DNA of 64,000 bases from contig JAJKFL010000003.1 of the NCBI GenBank assembly GCA_021186555.1, positions 49,687,630 through 49,751,629 on the forward strand, read 5' to 3'. Both the position numbers and the translations under genes were made by a program. Position 1 is the first letter of the stretch. Each line of letters begins with the position of its first letter. Shown piece by piece: positions 1 to 10,849 of this stretch. The notes beneath the pieces are model-generated. The model saw only the letters and a program-made list of their open reading frames with translations. It had not been told where the DNA came from and searched no databases. This DNA is from Reticulitermes speratus. Taxonomy: Eukaryota > Arthropoda > Insecta > Blattodea > Rhinotermitidae.

Positions 1-1356
1 TTTAATTACAATAATTCATAAATCCTGGTTTTAGTTTAAAATAAGGTCACTGGTATTGTTTGTTGTTTATTGTGTATTACATATCCACTCATTTTATTAT
101 TGTACAAATTAATTGAACTAGTTATTGTATACATAATATTTTATTCTTCGACTAGTATCTACGGATGTATTGTATGTCATAATCTTTATATAGTGATTTA
201 AGACAATTTCCACATCCTTAAGTTCATTGTAACTAAATTGGATCAATGGAAAAATAAAATTGAATTGAACTGAATTGAATTGAATTGAAGCTCTATTCTT
301 CTACACTTTGCCTGTGTGCACTCTAGTGGGCTGAATGCTGGAAATGTCAATTAAAATGATCCTGCTGGTTTTTTTAAGTGATGCAGCACATATACAGAAA
401 CTATTGAATTATAAATAGTCTGGAATTGATGTTGTTGCTGAATGAAGCACTTCCTTTAACTGACCTCCAAGGATTTGGGGATCCTTTATGAACAGTATCT
501 ATACTCCCTCAGTTAAGAAATTCCCACCTTTTATGGAGACAGACCGTTCATTACTGTGAGCAAGAGAGCCTGCCATTGGGCCATATCATGAGTCATTTGA
601 ATTCAGTGTACACCCTCCTGCCTCATTTCTTTAAGTGCTGTTTTAATGTTATCCTTTGATGTATGTATAGATCATCCATTCATGATGTAGTTTTTTTCAG
701 CTTGTTCTTTTTCCATCTATGTTCCAAATATTCTCTGCAGGTGTTTGTTCTCAAACCCCCTCACTCTATGTTCTTCTCTTAAGGCAAGAGACCAGGTTAC
801 ATATGTACACAAAATAATATGTAAGAGCATAGTCTCTTCTTTGGGTTTTTAGATACAAGATGGGAAAATTATTGTTCTAAACATACATTTAATTTAATAT
901 GCTGTAACTTTGTCATGAATATGAATTTGGTTTGTCAATGATCTTTTCAAGTATTTTAACTGTTCCACATTTTCAAAACATTAAAATAATGGAAATAAGG
1001 GAGCTGGAACCGTAGCAGTTGTATTCTAAGTAAGAGAGAACCTTGTATTGAGAAATGTAAGGTTGAGAGTTTCGTTGTGTATGGATGTAGGGTAAAATAG
1101 TCTTTTGAGATAATGTGTGCATCTTAACACAGTAATTTACAAAGAGTTCTGTAACATTGCATAGTTTGTTGGGTATGTACTGTCATTTTTGAGGAACCTG
1201 CTGCATCCGTCTGCCCCCCTGAAGCTGGAGGCAGTGACTTCTTGGGAAATGTCGATATGTACCTACCAGACTGCTTGGCGATACATCCAAGAACACTGTA
1301 AACTTCATGGTTAACACTGTGAGAATCTTAAATGTTTGAGTGTTTTATTTTTGTAG
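1..1356 (+). other. Intron of the IRP1 gene
   Basis: Upstream of the 1357 exon I see no codon-rich stretch resembling further aconitase sequence and no recognisable repeat. The text is AT-rich with many short stops, so it is best read as one long intron (the preceding exon is outside the window). Confidence 0.5.
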
Positions 1357-4300
1357 ATGGATGTGTTCGATGCTGCTGAGCGTTACAGACAGGACAAAAT
1401 ACCACTTATAGCATTGGCTGGTAAGGATTATGGTTCAGGTTCATCAAGAGACTGGGCAGCAAAGGGACCCTATCTTCTTGTGAGTATTTATTTGTAGCAG
1501 TGGTGCCCAATCTTTTTTAACTGTGGGCCACTCAGAGGAGTGGTTTGGCGAAGTGCCACAAAGGGTTTTTAAAACATAATATTGATATTCAGTGTATTAA
1601 TATTATATGTTCCTAGAGGCTACATGGGCCGATCCCAGTGACTGCGCAGTTTAAGGCGTGGGTCTGTGGCTGCTCACTTGCTTGGATTGTGGGTTTGAAT
1701 CCTGCTGAGGGCATGGATGTCTGTGTCTTGTGAGTGTTGTGTGTTGTCAGGTAGAGGTCTCTGCGATGGCCCAATCACTTGTCTGGAGGAGATGTACCAA
1801 GCGTGGTGTGTCTGAGTATGATCTCAAAACCTCAACAGAATGAGGAGGCCTAGTTCCACCAGGGCTGTCGAGCCATGGGGGGAAAAGGCTACATGGGCCA
1901 CTTATGAAAGGGTCAAGGGCCACAGTGGTCTGTGGATACAGGATGTGCACCACTGACTTATTGTAATGAAAGAGATGGAGGGACAAATTCATAAATTTTA
2001 TTCAGTCATAAGAAACATTAAAACTTGTCAAGTAATTGCAGGTATTGGTTTATTGTGGATTTCTTATGCATTTCACCGAGCTGTATTTTACAGAATTTTA
2101 TACCTCATGTTGAATAAATATGAGAAAACATGTAAACTGAATGTGTAACAGGTAAGTCATGTCTGTTTGCATGTTGTATCTCAGAACTACCACAGGGATG
2201 TCAGTGGTGTCTGGATTTGCATTAAAGTCATAAGGCAAATTGAAGTTTGTTTCCTCTATTATGAAAACCTGTTTTAGATGAAGCTGAAATTTGGTTTGTA
2301 ACGTACATAGATTTCATTATTAGATTAAAACGGTTTATTTGAAATACTTTTAAGCATTAACATTAAACAAAATAAAGGAAAAATAATGTGTGGTTGTGTG
2401 TTGCATCATTACCTTTGCTGTAAATAAATGTCAAGGTGACTTGTTGAAAATATTAATTAATTAAAGAAGAAGAAATAAAGAAATAAAAAGAAAAAAAAAG
2501 AAATAAATGGCACAATAAAAATGGCTTGAAAGTGTAAAGCTGTTAAGGATACTTGGAAACAAAGTAAGACAACAGTGAAAACACTTCTTATACATTGATC
2601 AGAAATTTGGACTACAACAGAAAATAGTAAAACACTGCATCACAATAGAATATTCAATTTGCTGCCATCGCTGCTACTAAGCTTTCATGCTGTGTGGAGA
2701 CATTAATTCTTATCTGCATATATTAGCTGTTTAGCAGAATCTTGTGAATGTATACACACATCTTTTGTATGGATTGGAAATTTGGGCTGTAGCAGAAAAT
2801 CATGAAGTATATAGTGCCACAGTATAAAATAAAATTTTCTGTCTTTACTGCTACCAAGCAGACGTCTTACAAAGGGCCATTTAATTGTTCACAGGGTCTG
2901 CGAGCTGTTATAGCAGAGTCTTATGAGCGCATTCACAGGTCCAATCTAGTTGGCATGGGCATTGTTCCTCTGCAATATGTGGAAGGACAGAATGCCGATA
3001 CACTAGGCCTGACAGGCAAGGAGAAATACACGATTAAGATACCACAGGATATCCGTCCTCTGCAGGAGTTGACGGTTGAGGTGAGATACAGTTATTATTT
3101 ACAACGGAACTAAACTCTAAACTTACACTTTTTGTTGGTTATTCCAGACATGGGATGCTTAAAACTCCTTCAGGTACAGAATTACAGAATTTTCATTGTT
3201 TTAGACACAGTTCTGTTTTTATAAGGTTTCAGGTTTTCATGATTGGGATTGTTCAGTTGTAGTCTTCTGGGTTTCGACACGTTGCAGTGTTGTAGGCTGA
3301 CATCAACATTTTAAAGTAGCATGCTGCCTGCCATCTTCAGGGTTCAGGAGATTGTGTTCAATTTGGTACTGAAGATGGATATGTCACATCCTGTCTCTGT
3401 CTGAAAAGGTGTGTGTTGGATAGACTGGTCATTCCATTGAGACCAGGGTTTTTGAACACCACAGTCTCATGTCACTGTACCAACTGGAGAAGTCGGCCCT
3501 AGCAGAATGCAGTATTGAGTGTCATCACTTCAGCTCAACAATACCAACTTCCTGATCAAGAATTCCAGGTGCAGGGACCAGCTTGTATGGGAAGCAGTCA
3601 CAGGTCACAGAAGCCTCTTATTCATTGTCTGAAGGAAAGGAAGCAGATGGTTTTCTCCAAGGGCAGGATATTTTCGTCCCCCAGAAGCCACACTCCCCTC
3701 CCCATGATGTCATAATTATGGCGTGTTACATCTCACTTCCCTCTTCCATCTGCTGGAGCCAAGATTAAGGACTGTATATATATGTAATTGTCTGCCTTTA
3801 TATCTTGTTCATGTTTCTTACTCTTGTGGCCCTGAAAAGGGCTGTTCTGCATCCTGGTTTCTTATGTGTCCCATTTCACAGTTCCTGTTGGCTCAGACTG
3901 GTTTCTGTCCCATCCTCCCTTTCTGTGGTTCTGGTTGGCCACATTGCTTGCAGCCCATCCATAGGCACCAAACACATCCTTGCACGTATTACTCAGCAAC
4001 AACGTGGGCCCATTTCCTGCAGCCCTGAAGATGGTTGTTCGTCTGGAACATTGCTGTCAAACTACAACACTGCATGGTGTCACAATCCAGAAGACTACCA
4101 TATAAAGTTATTTTTCTGTTATATTTTGTGGGTTTTTGTAAAACATTGTTAGTAGTAGGCCTAGTTTAATTGATTTGTGTGAATGAGGTGAATGCCCAGT
4201 TTTATGTTGAATACGTTCACATTGTGAAAGACAGCAAACATTTTCATTAAGAGAACATATCTAACTTATACAAAGGTTGTGCCTCCTCTGCTCTCTTCCC

Positions 4301-4505
4301 CATCCACCAGATTTTGTCTAAAGAGGCATTTTTCACACATCAAGAGCCAGGGATGTAGACACCTCACTTTTTGTTTTATGTTTTTCCACAGCTTGATAAT
4401 GGAAGGAGTTTCCAGGTTGTGGTCAGGTTTGACACAGAAGTGGACCTCACATACTACCAACATGGTGGAATTTTGAACTACATGATACGAAGAATATTGC
4501 AGTGA
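1357..4505 (+). CDS. IRP1: Cytosolic aconitase / iron regulatory protein 1, C-terminal three exons (5' part lies before the window)
   Basis: Three exons are visible: 1357-1479, 2895-3080 and 4392-4505 (stop TGA 4503-4505). All are phase 0 with AG acceptors and GT donors, and together they encode the last 140 residues. The first carries the aconitase swivel-domain signature [13 protein letters not shown], which holds the Ser and Arg that contact citrate/isocitrate. The second carries [19 protein letters not shown] and [11 protein letters not shown]. The third ends [14 protein letters not shown], typical of the IRP1/AcnA branch rather than mitochondrial aconitase. In this family the 4Fe-4S form isomerises citrate to isocitrate in the cytosol, while the apo form can bind iron-responsive elements in mRNAs; which activity dominates here cannot be seen, because the cluster cysteines lie upstream of the window. 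The reading frame is clean across all three exons. Introns carry a hAT-like MITE with a nested SINE, and a Penelope-like relic. Confidence 0.95.
1498..1955. mobile_element. hAT-like MITE in an IRP1 intron
   Basis: The left end reads CAGTGGTGCCCAATC and the right end, reversed, reads CAGTGGTGCACATCC. Both fit the hAT terminal consensus CAGTGGTTCCCAACC, and both ends continue into diverged 'gggccac' subterminal sequence. There is no transposase, so it is a non-autonomous relic. The expected 8-bp target duplication is not clear (ATTTGTAG on the left, ACTTATTG on the right). A SINE is inserted inside it (1631-1885). Confidence 0.6.
1631..1885 (+). mobile_element. tRNA-derived SINE nested in the hAT-like MITE
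   Basis: The head resembles a tRNA gene with a box A-like GACTGCGCAGTTTAAGGCG and a box B-like GGTTTGAATCC (1692-1702). The element is bounded by a perfect 14-bp direct repeat AGGCTACATGGGCC (1617-1630 and 1886-1899), the duplication left by LINE-driven insertion. The repeat unit belongs to the MITE, so the SINE is the younger insertion. Confidence 0.75.
3259..4098 (+). mobile_element. Penelope-like retroelement relic with inverted ends
   Basis: The left end begins GTAGTCTTCTGG and the right end, read in reverse complement, begins GTAGTCTTCTGG; the two arms stay alignable for about 80 bp, down to 3340 and 4023. Each arm's inner part contains CTGAAGA followed by a short hairpin (complement of 3334-3340; 4025-4031). 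Between them lies a degenerate Penelope-like protein end (separate entry). The inverted terminal arrangement and the protein relic together support a PLE copy. It sits in the last IRP1 intron. Confidence 0.6.
3454..3720 (+). pseudogene. Degenerate C-terminal end of a Penelope-like reverse transcriptase/endonuclease
   Basis: The frame from 3454 reads [20 protein letters not shown], matching the PLE pattern 'EH...L.Q.EKSAVAEHSI..GH' that follows the GIY-YIG endonuclease. Downstream [14 protein letters not shown] resembles the conserved 'TS.Y..R...EA' segment, read in the same frame past an in-frame TGA at 3553-3555. The fragment is short and broken, hence non-functional. Identification rests on motif recall, not a search. 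Confidence 0.5.
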
Positions 4506-5460
4506 GCCTCAAAAGGAAATATCTAGCTTCACATTCACGTAAGATCATAAATGACAGATATCAAATTAAGGTTTTCTGAATTATCTCTGTCAAATTTTGC
4601 TGTAAAAGGAGATGCCTATTCATGGAGAATGTTACATATTCTTACATTTCACACTGTTGAATATGAACTCCAGCTTGAAAATGTATTTGCGATTTAGTTA
4701 AGATTTTCTTCATTGGTATTTCTATTCAGATCTGCCTTTAGAAAAAGCAGATTATTGAACCCTTTGGCAACTGCAGAGTTCCTTGTGCTACGGAAAGTGT
4801 GGTACTTGTTTGTAAATTGAGGTTCCAAAAAGTGTGCATACATTGTTTTATTAAAATCTGGTTGTGAGAGAATTGAGTGCATATGAATTTGTGGATGCAA
4901 GGTATAAAGAAAATAATAGTGATAAGATTTCATAAACAATGGCACAGACATTAAAATTTTGTTTTTTGTTTTCTTTCAGCAAATCAGGGTATTTGTGGAA
5001 TACTGTTGACAGTGTCTTCCTTGCCTTATGTGGAAGAAGAGTTGCAATTTGAAGCCTTTTCTTTGAGAGATGTGCTTTGGGTCTGAAACACTAATAACTA
5101 CATGAAGTGTGTTCCATTACATGGGCAGAAGAGCAGTGTTTTCCTTAAAACATTCTTTGTGTTCAGTGAAGTTGTGTGGTAAAATAGGGTGTCTCTGCAT
5201 TAAGAGTAATTGTTAAGTATGAAAGTTACTCTACTTATTTGTCATACTTTTTATTTGGGGTCACAGATTGTTAATGTAAGGGTCTATTATCTTTATGACA
5301 GTTTGATGCATTTTAAATTTTATGTACATGGGAAAATCAGACTTATAAACAGTGTTTAAACAAGACTGATTTAAAAATTAGTATGGGTATTTAAAAATCA
5401 GCTTTGTATATGTGTAGTGTTACGTGAACAAATGTTGCAAATAAATGTGTTTTTCACACA
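4506..5460 (+). other. Probable 3' UTR of IRP1
   Basis: AT-rich, non-coding sequence follows the IRP1 stop. A canonical AATAAA lies at 5440-5445, just before a T-rich stretch, and is a reasonable poly(A) signal. No other element is recognised here. Confidence 0.4.
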
Positions 5461-5790
5461 TATTAAGTATGTAACTGTGTTTTTATTTGGAAAAGTAGTA
5501 GTAGCTTCTCCTGTGTCAAGCACAACTTGGTATTACAGAAATCTTCAGAATACAGTACATTGTATAGGACTAAGTGATATGTCATTCCTGAATGAATAGG
5601 TGTGAGAATGAAAGAATGAATGATGAGCAGGCGGGCCGATGGGATCTGTGTTTGGGCATTGCAGAGCCATCGTTCGCTTTGATATGGATGGGTCTACCAG
5701 TCTTTGTTCACCAGCCAGTCTTCAAGTTTTTTCAGTCCATCAATCCCATACTATTCATTCACCAGTTGCTGGTTAATCAACATGGCTTCT

Positions 5791-5823
5791 GTCATGTTTT
5801 GACCTAAGCAGGTCATCTTCAGG
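5791..5823 (-). ncRNA. Hammerhead-ribozyme-like core motif (decayed)
   Basis: On the minus strand: CCTGAAGA, then a 4-bp hairpin stem (GACC / GGTC), then AAAACATGAC where GAAAC would be expected. The G-to-A change sits at a CpG, as expected of methylation-driven decay. No partner arm was found nearby. Homology to the other copies is inferred from layout. Confidence 0.35.
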
Positions 5824-6369
5824 TTCTTTATGTGACATAATGAAGTTCAGTTTATTAGTGTACAGTACTTACAAGGTGGTAGTGCGTCTGCTTCGGTTGT
5901 TTTGTACTGGATTGCGATGCCAGTTCAGAGGGCGAGTGGCATAGGCAGAGTGGGCAATATGTCGATATGTCGATGTTAAAGAACATAAAACAGTGTACAT
6001 TTGTCTACATAAGATATATATAATTAAAAATCTACGGTACAAGTAACGTAAAATGTCGATAGACATCTATTTGTGACCCGCCGTACCAGTCGTTGGATTC
6101 TGAGGCAGGCATTTCATGCTTATGACGACAGGTATCACTAAGTGCTGCCGTTAGCTGGTCGTTTGGTTTGCTTATGTTGGTTGATGTGTTGTTTCTTTGG
6201 CATTGATATTGTATGTTGTATGTCCTATTATTCTCTGCCATTGTTTTCATGTTTTTCAATGTTGTAGTCGCGGCTTCTTATTGTTTATGACTTCTTACAT
6301 ATATTGTTGTGTAATTTCTTTTATTGTAATTCATAATAATTCATAATCATTTGTAATAAGATTCCTCTA

Positions 6370-7600
6370 TTCCCTTTTTACGTATCCTATCGCGGTTGTG
6401 AGTATGGTGCAATAGTTAGCATCGAAATATACCTGTCAATAAACGACACAAATAAGTGTGTGTTGGTAAATACCGACTAGATGAGCTGTGATGAGTACAA
6501 TATAGCACGAAAGGTTGACATAGCAGGTGGGTTTTCTACCGAATTATTTACCGCCGATTTCGACTTGATGTGTTAGTACCGACTTTCGGCATAGGGGACG
6601 CTAATGTCGCGTCATCGGCATGTTATTGAGGCGCGCATAGATGGCACGCGTTTGCGTGGCCACCGTATATCTTTGAGTCTTTAATCTTAGGCTAGTAATC
6701 TGTGCACGTGTGCAGGTTATAACTTGTCCCGGTGCTGAAGCAGTCACATGTAGTGTGGTGGTTGCAGGTGGCGGATGGCTGGACCGGTGAGTGTGTTGAA
6801 AGGTTGACGTTTGTGTTACGCCATCCAGTATTTTGTAGTTACACCTGGAAGTGAAGTCTGAGGTGAGTGGCAATGAGGAGAAAATGTTGTTCTTTAATTT
6901 TCATGAAGATGTATTAGTTGCTGTTTGTTAATACAGTATACTGTGTTGATAGACTACAGCTGAGTGGGTTCGGCGATGAGTCACTGGGTTACTTGTTTTA
7001 CATGTATAATGAATGTACATTTTGCTGTGTGATAGTATTTATCTTCGTGAGACTTCTGTGAGAGTGACGTATGTGATCTGGAAGTTGTGCAATGCACCGG
7101 CGTCAGGTGGGGGAGGGGGGCGATTTTTTCAACCGCAGTGGTGGTAGTTCGTTCTCGGATTCTCTCTCTCTCTCTCCTTTTTTTTTGGGCTATGCCGATA
7201 TGAAATTGGCACATACACACCTGTGCCATCCTATCACGATAATAAAAAAAATTAAGGCGAGCTGTTTGCAGGTCTTGCGTTCTGTTCGCAGTTCATTTGT
7301 ATGCTGTATGGCAGAGGTAAGATGTTAAGAACATGTCTGCTGTATAGGACTGGGAACGTTGAAAAACATTGAAGTAGGAGTTGGCATTTCCTTTGACAAA
7401 CAGCGGAAGAAAATTTTGTAAGCTAATTGTGTTGCGTGACTGCTGATTAAATTGTTGGCAGACTATCGACTAAACTGTTCGATTATGCTGACCTTTTTGA
7501 TTTATGTTAGGGTTCGAAACCCGACAGCGTTGGCATTTGACACTCAACCATCGGTCGCGCGTTTACTAAATGCTGAACGCAAGTTGAACGTATGTAATTT
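6370..7600 (+). promoter_or_regulatory. CpG-rich stretch; candidate promoter and non-coding first exon of the downstream receptor-like gene
   Basis: CpG dinucleotides, rare in most of the window, are frequent here, most densely at 6540-6720. Candidate splice donors after non-coding sequence are GTGAGT at 6862 and GTAAGA near 7316. The first coding exon of the next gene opens only 3 bases before its ATG, so it needs an upstream 5' UTR exon. Linking these two facts is inference. A (TC)n run lies near 7162-7178. Confidence 0.3.
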
Positions 7601-8840
7601 GTCTATATGAATGTGATGTAATTCTCTGATATGCAATAGTTTTGATTTGTTTATTCGTCGGTCCCTTTTTAGTTTAAACTTTTATTTTTCTAATTATTGC
7701 AAGGAATAAAGAGTTTTTCACGAGCGAAAGCAGGCATTATCGTAAAGTGAAGCATGTTGTCACGCTTTGATACGTAGCGTCAAAGCTGTGGGGCATTTTT
7801 GTGCATCTGTGCAAATTACAGCGTTCCGGAAACACTGTAGAAAGATATTATATGGCAAATGTTAATTTCAGAGCTCTAGAGGAATTCTCTTTAATAGTAT
7901 TGGTTGGTCTCTGTTATTGTAGCTTTTCCACCGGTTGCCGTTGGCTACAGCCTTCGCTGCAATGCCACGAAACAACCTTCTCCACTCTTCCTCCAACTGA
8001 GCTCATTCCATGTATAGGAATTTAGGTCCCCTCCGATATCTGGTGTTCATATATTTTTAAGGCCATGTTACTGGAACATTTTCGTACAGTGCGTTAACAT
8101 CGAAGAAGACAGAACAAAATGGCCGACAACGCAAGGTCATGTTTTCGAGGGTCGTTTAATGGCAAGTATTCATTACAAAACAGAAGGGAAATATTCTTCA
8201 GAAGAATTTAATTAATATCCTCTGACGTCATAAACTAGGAGTATCGTGTTAGCCCGGCAGATCAAGAGTGCAGAATTCTTAAAATATTGTCTTCAACCGT
8301 CCGACCAGCACGATGTCTAGAGCTCATGTTGCAGTGCCGTTCTTCAATATGTGGCGTCGCTAACTCGGTCTCAGTTTATACAATAACTTCTTAGGCTGAT
8401 GTGTATTTCGATTACAGAACATAAACGGGTACATAAGTGCGCTTGCAGTTTGCAGTAAGACTTCCTCGTAATTCCAACAGCGTTGCGCAACCCTGTGCGA
8501 GCTACAGCACTGCTCGTCGTGTACAGTATGTGCCCTAAATTAATGCATCCCTGCATGCTAGAACACATTTTAGGTCTTGAGTTTTCAGCTGTACATAAGA
8601 GGTTATTCGTAACATAATATGTATAAAACACATCGGATCCAATTGTGACGTATCACGTTCATAGTATCGTCGCTGCTGATCAAACTAAACACAAACTCGC
8701 TTGTGGCAGATAAACGTTTTACGCGTGTTAAGATTTTCTGACACTCCTTCGCTCTTTTGTTGGAGAGAAAACGGCTGGAGCTGCTTGCGCTCTGCTTCCC
8801 CCCTTAACCAGCTTGCCTCTTCACCCCCGCTTGATGATAA
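7601..8840. other. Intergenic sequence, nothing recognised
   Basis: No convincing exon, RNA gene or repeat boundary is visible. CpG content rises again from about 8080. It may be 5' intron of the gene at 12099 if its first exon lies near 7 kb. Confidence 0.4.
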
Positions 8841-8850
8841 TGCTTGACCC

Positions 8851-8960
8851 TTGGAAGATGGGTTGCCCCGAAACGTCGGTGCGAAATTACCATTCAACGC
8901 TGCGTAAAATCCCAAAACATCGCAGATCTCATTTACACCACGACGGAAGCCTGAAAGCAC
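8851..8960 (+). repeat. Dispersed repeat with hammerhead-like core
   Basis: The stretch TTGGAAGATGGGTTGCCCCG followed by AAACGTCGG has the CTGAAGA - GGG/CCC hairpin - GAAAC layout, with a G in place of the second base of the first block. The sequence after it (about 8928-8962, TCATTTACACCAC, then GAAGCCTG and a CACGCAT block) recurs at about 28006-28040 beside another copy of the motif. The two sites therefore share one repeat family. No protein relic is seen here. Confidence 0.45.
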
Positions 8961-9271
8961 GCATCATCGCCCGTTTTCAGTTGGTTAGATGTAGCGTCGA
9001 ATGATGATCAGTGATCTAGTGTGATACACTCAATTGTTCTCTTGGGAATTGTGTTTTGTATGTGTGATTGTTGTGTATTGTATTTTTGTGACTTGTATTG
9101 CCTATATAGTTTTGACTTGTTCCATATCCAAAGGCTGTGTTGCCTGATTTGGATTTCTGGAATGTGAAATAAATAAATGAAGGATTAATGAATTTAAGAG
9201 ATGTGGAAGGAAGCTATCGTAACCCAATTTAAGCTCTTGCCTCGGCATACGAGAAGAACTTGAGAAACCTG

Positions 9272-9431
9272 CTAGTACAGCTGATCTCCAGGACAATATT
9301 TGCTATCGGCATAACAGCTGCTCTCCGGGATGATATATGTACGCGGGCTAGTACAGCCGATCTCCAGGGCGATATTTTTATCCGGGAGAGTAGTACAGTA
9401 ATTCGATCTCCGGGAGCATATTTGATCCGGC
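9272..9431 (+). repeat. Imperfect ~40-bp tandem repeat, about four units
   Basis: Units share the pattern GCTAGTACAGCCGATCTCC, then GGG.GATATTT, then TCCGG, with starts near 9272, 9311, 9347 and 9388. The units are CpG-rich and diverged by several substitutions each. Function unknown. It lies in the intergenic region upstream of the receptor-like gene. Confidence 0.55.
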
Positions 9432-9439
9432 ATCCTCCG

Positions 9440-10337
9440 CATGCTAAGCCGGAGCAGTGACGTGGGGTTAGTGTTGATTGTGGTCATGTTGGACATGAAG
9501 TAGATACACGCTTTTCGCGACTATGCGAACGTGCAAGAAACACCTCGTTTCCTGTGGAATTAGCGGCTGCTTTGATGTTGAAAGCGCGGACCCCTGAAAC
9601 AACCTGTTTGAACACAAATAACCCTCGAACCCACCCCGCAGCAAGATTGCCCGACACCTCCAAAGTAGGCTTGATTTGAGAGTATGTAAACAGAAATGAA
9701 AGCTGATGCATATCAAGTAATGCTGAAGATTGCTACTGTCCCTGGATAGCGCGTGTATGTGATTGTGTACAGCCACCGTCGCGCGGATGAGTCATCGGTC
9801 TCTCCGACGAGAACTTTGCTATGGTTGGCACGGAGATCGATGGTACGATGTGTGATCGAGTGACGCTGGCGTCATGTAATAACAATAGGAATATTCCCAT
9901 TTTCTGCATTAAACGCAGTTGGTGACGGTTTAAATCGTGCAGTTAGTTTGCATTGTGCTCCATGTAATTGCATGCACACACATAGACGAAATTACGGTAC
10001 TAACTGTGCTGGAAGGGCGGAAAGGTGATTGGTCTGGAAGTAATTAATCTAAAGAGATAAGAAATAGGGCATACGTATAGCGTTCATGTCACATCTTCAG
10101 AATGTAGGACAGAATCGTTGTACAAAGACGGTAAAATCCATTTTAACGTTTAACTAGTTGACCGTTTTGCATGGAACTTGGTATGAACGTTTTACCATAG
10201 AAAGCCATTGCAGCACCTCACTTTAACTTCCTACATTCAGTAATGACAGCATAGCAGAGGCACGAATTCGTGACTTGGTAGTGATAACACTTCATATATA
10301 AATTTAACGTAATTCATATTCCGTGCAGTAGATTGAT
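9440..10337. other. Intergenic or 5' intronic sequence, moderately CpG-rich
   Basis: CpG is elevated to about 9860 (GTCGCGCGGATGAGTCATCGG near 9779), then falls. No exon or repeat is recognised. It could be a second promoter region or part of the same diffuse CpG-rich zone. Confidence 0.35.
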
Positions 10338-10846
10338 TATACAGTATTTAATCCAACAAATTGCGCAGTCAGTAATAAATAATCATTTGCCACTTATAGC
10401 CCTCCTACATGTGGCACCCTATACAAGGTCATCATCAGGGAGGCATACAGATACATCAAATTCTGTCAAAGATGTGCGTGTATAGTTAAACACAACATTG
10501 TCAATCAAAATTGCTAGAAGTGTTTAAAATATAAATCAGTTAACAAATATTTTACAATTCTAAATTTTATATTTCATCTTCCATTGCCGACAAACATCTA
10601 TGTTAGTCTTTGTCATCTTCATTCAAAGGAAGTATCCGTCTGTTGTATGGTTGGTGTTTATGCCATGGTACACCAATGAGAGAAAACTATATACACACAT
10701 CTTTGACAGAATTGCTGTATTTGTATGCCTTTGTATATCCCTCCCTGATGATGACCTTGTAGAGGTCGAAAAATGTAGGCGGGACATAAGTGACAAATGG
10801 TTATTTATTATTGATTGTGCAGTTTGTTGGATTAAATGCTGTATAA
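10338..10846. mobile_element. Palindromic element with ~155-bp inverted arms
   Basis: The left arm (about 10338-10494) and right arm (about 10688-10846) are inverted copies. Examples are TATTTAATCCAACAAA against TTTGTTGGATTAAATG, and the shared AAGGTCATCATCAGGGAGG / CCTCCCTGATGATGACCTT. About 190 bp of unique sequence separate them. Each arm holds a CTGATGA hairpin motif; the right-arm copy keeps both core blocks. There is no coding capacity. The layout matches other inverted elements in this window and may be a PLE-derived non-autonomous form. Confidence 0.65.
10745..10775 (+). ncRNA. Hammerhead-ribozyme-like core motif
   Basis: CTGATGA (10745-10751) is followed by a hairpin with stem GACC/GGTC and loop TTGTAGA, then GAAAAATG (from 10768). 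Both conserved catalytic-core blocks of the hammerhead fold (CUGANGA and GAAA) are intact and separated by a 4-bp stem II. The cleavage-site strand (stems I/III) was not established by eye, so self-cleavage is unproven. Confidence 0.45.
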
Positions 10847-10849
10847 ATT

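Noticed and set aside
3805-4152. 115-codon open frame inside the PLE relic
   Set aside because: Overlaps the inverted arm of a repeat and has no family resemblance; read as a chance frame.
8685-8960. 91-codon minus-strand frame
   Set aside because: Lies antisense over a dispersed repeat shared with 28 kb; no protein family recognised.
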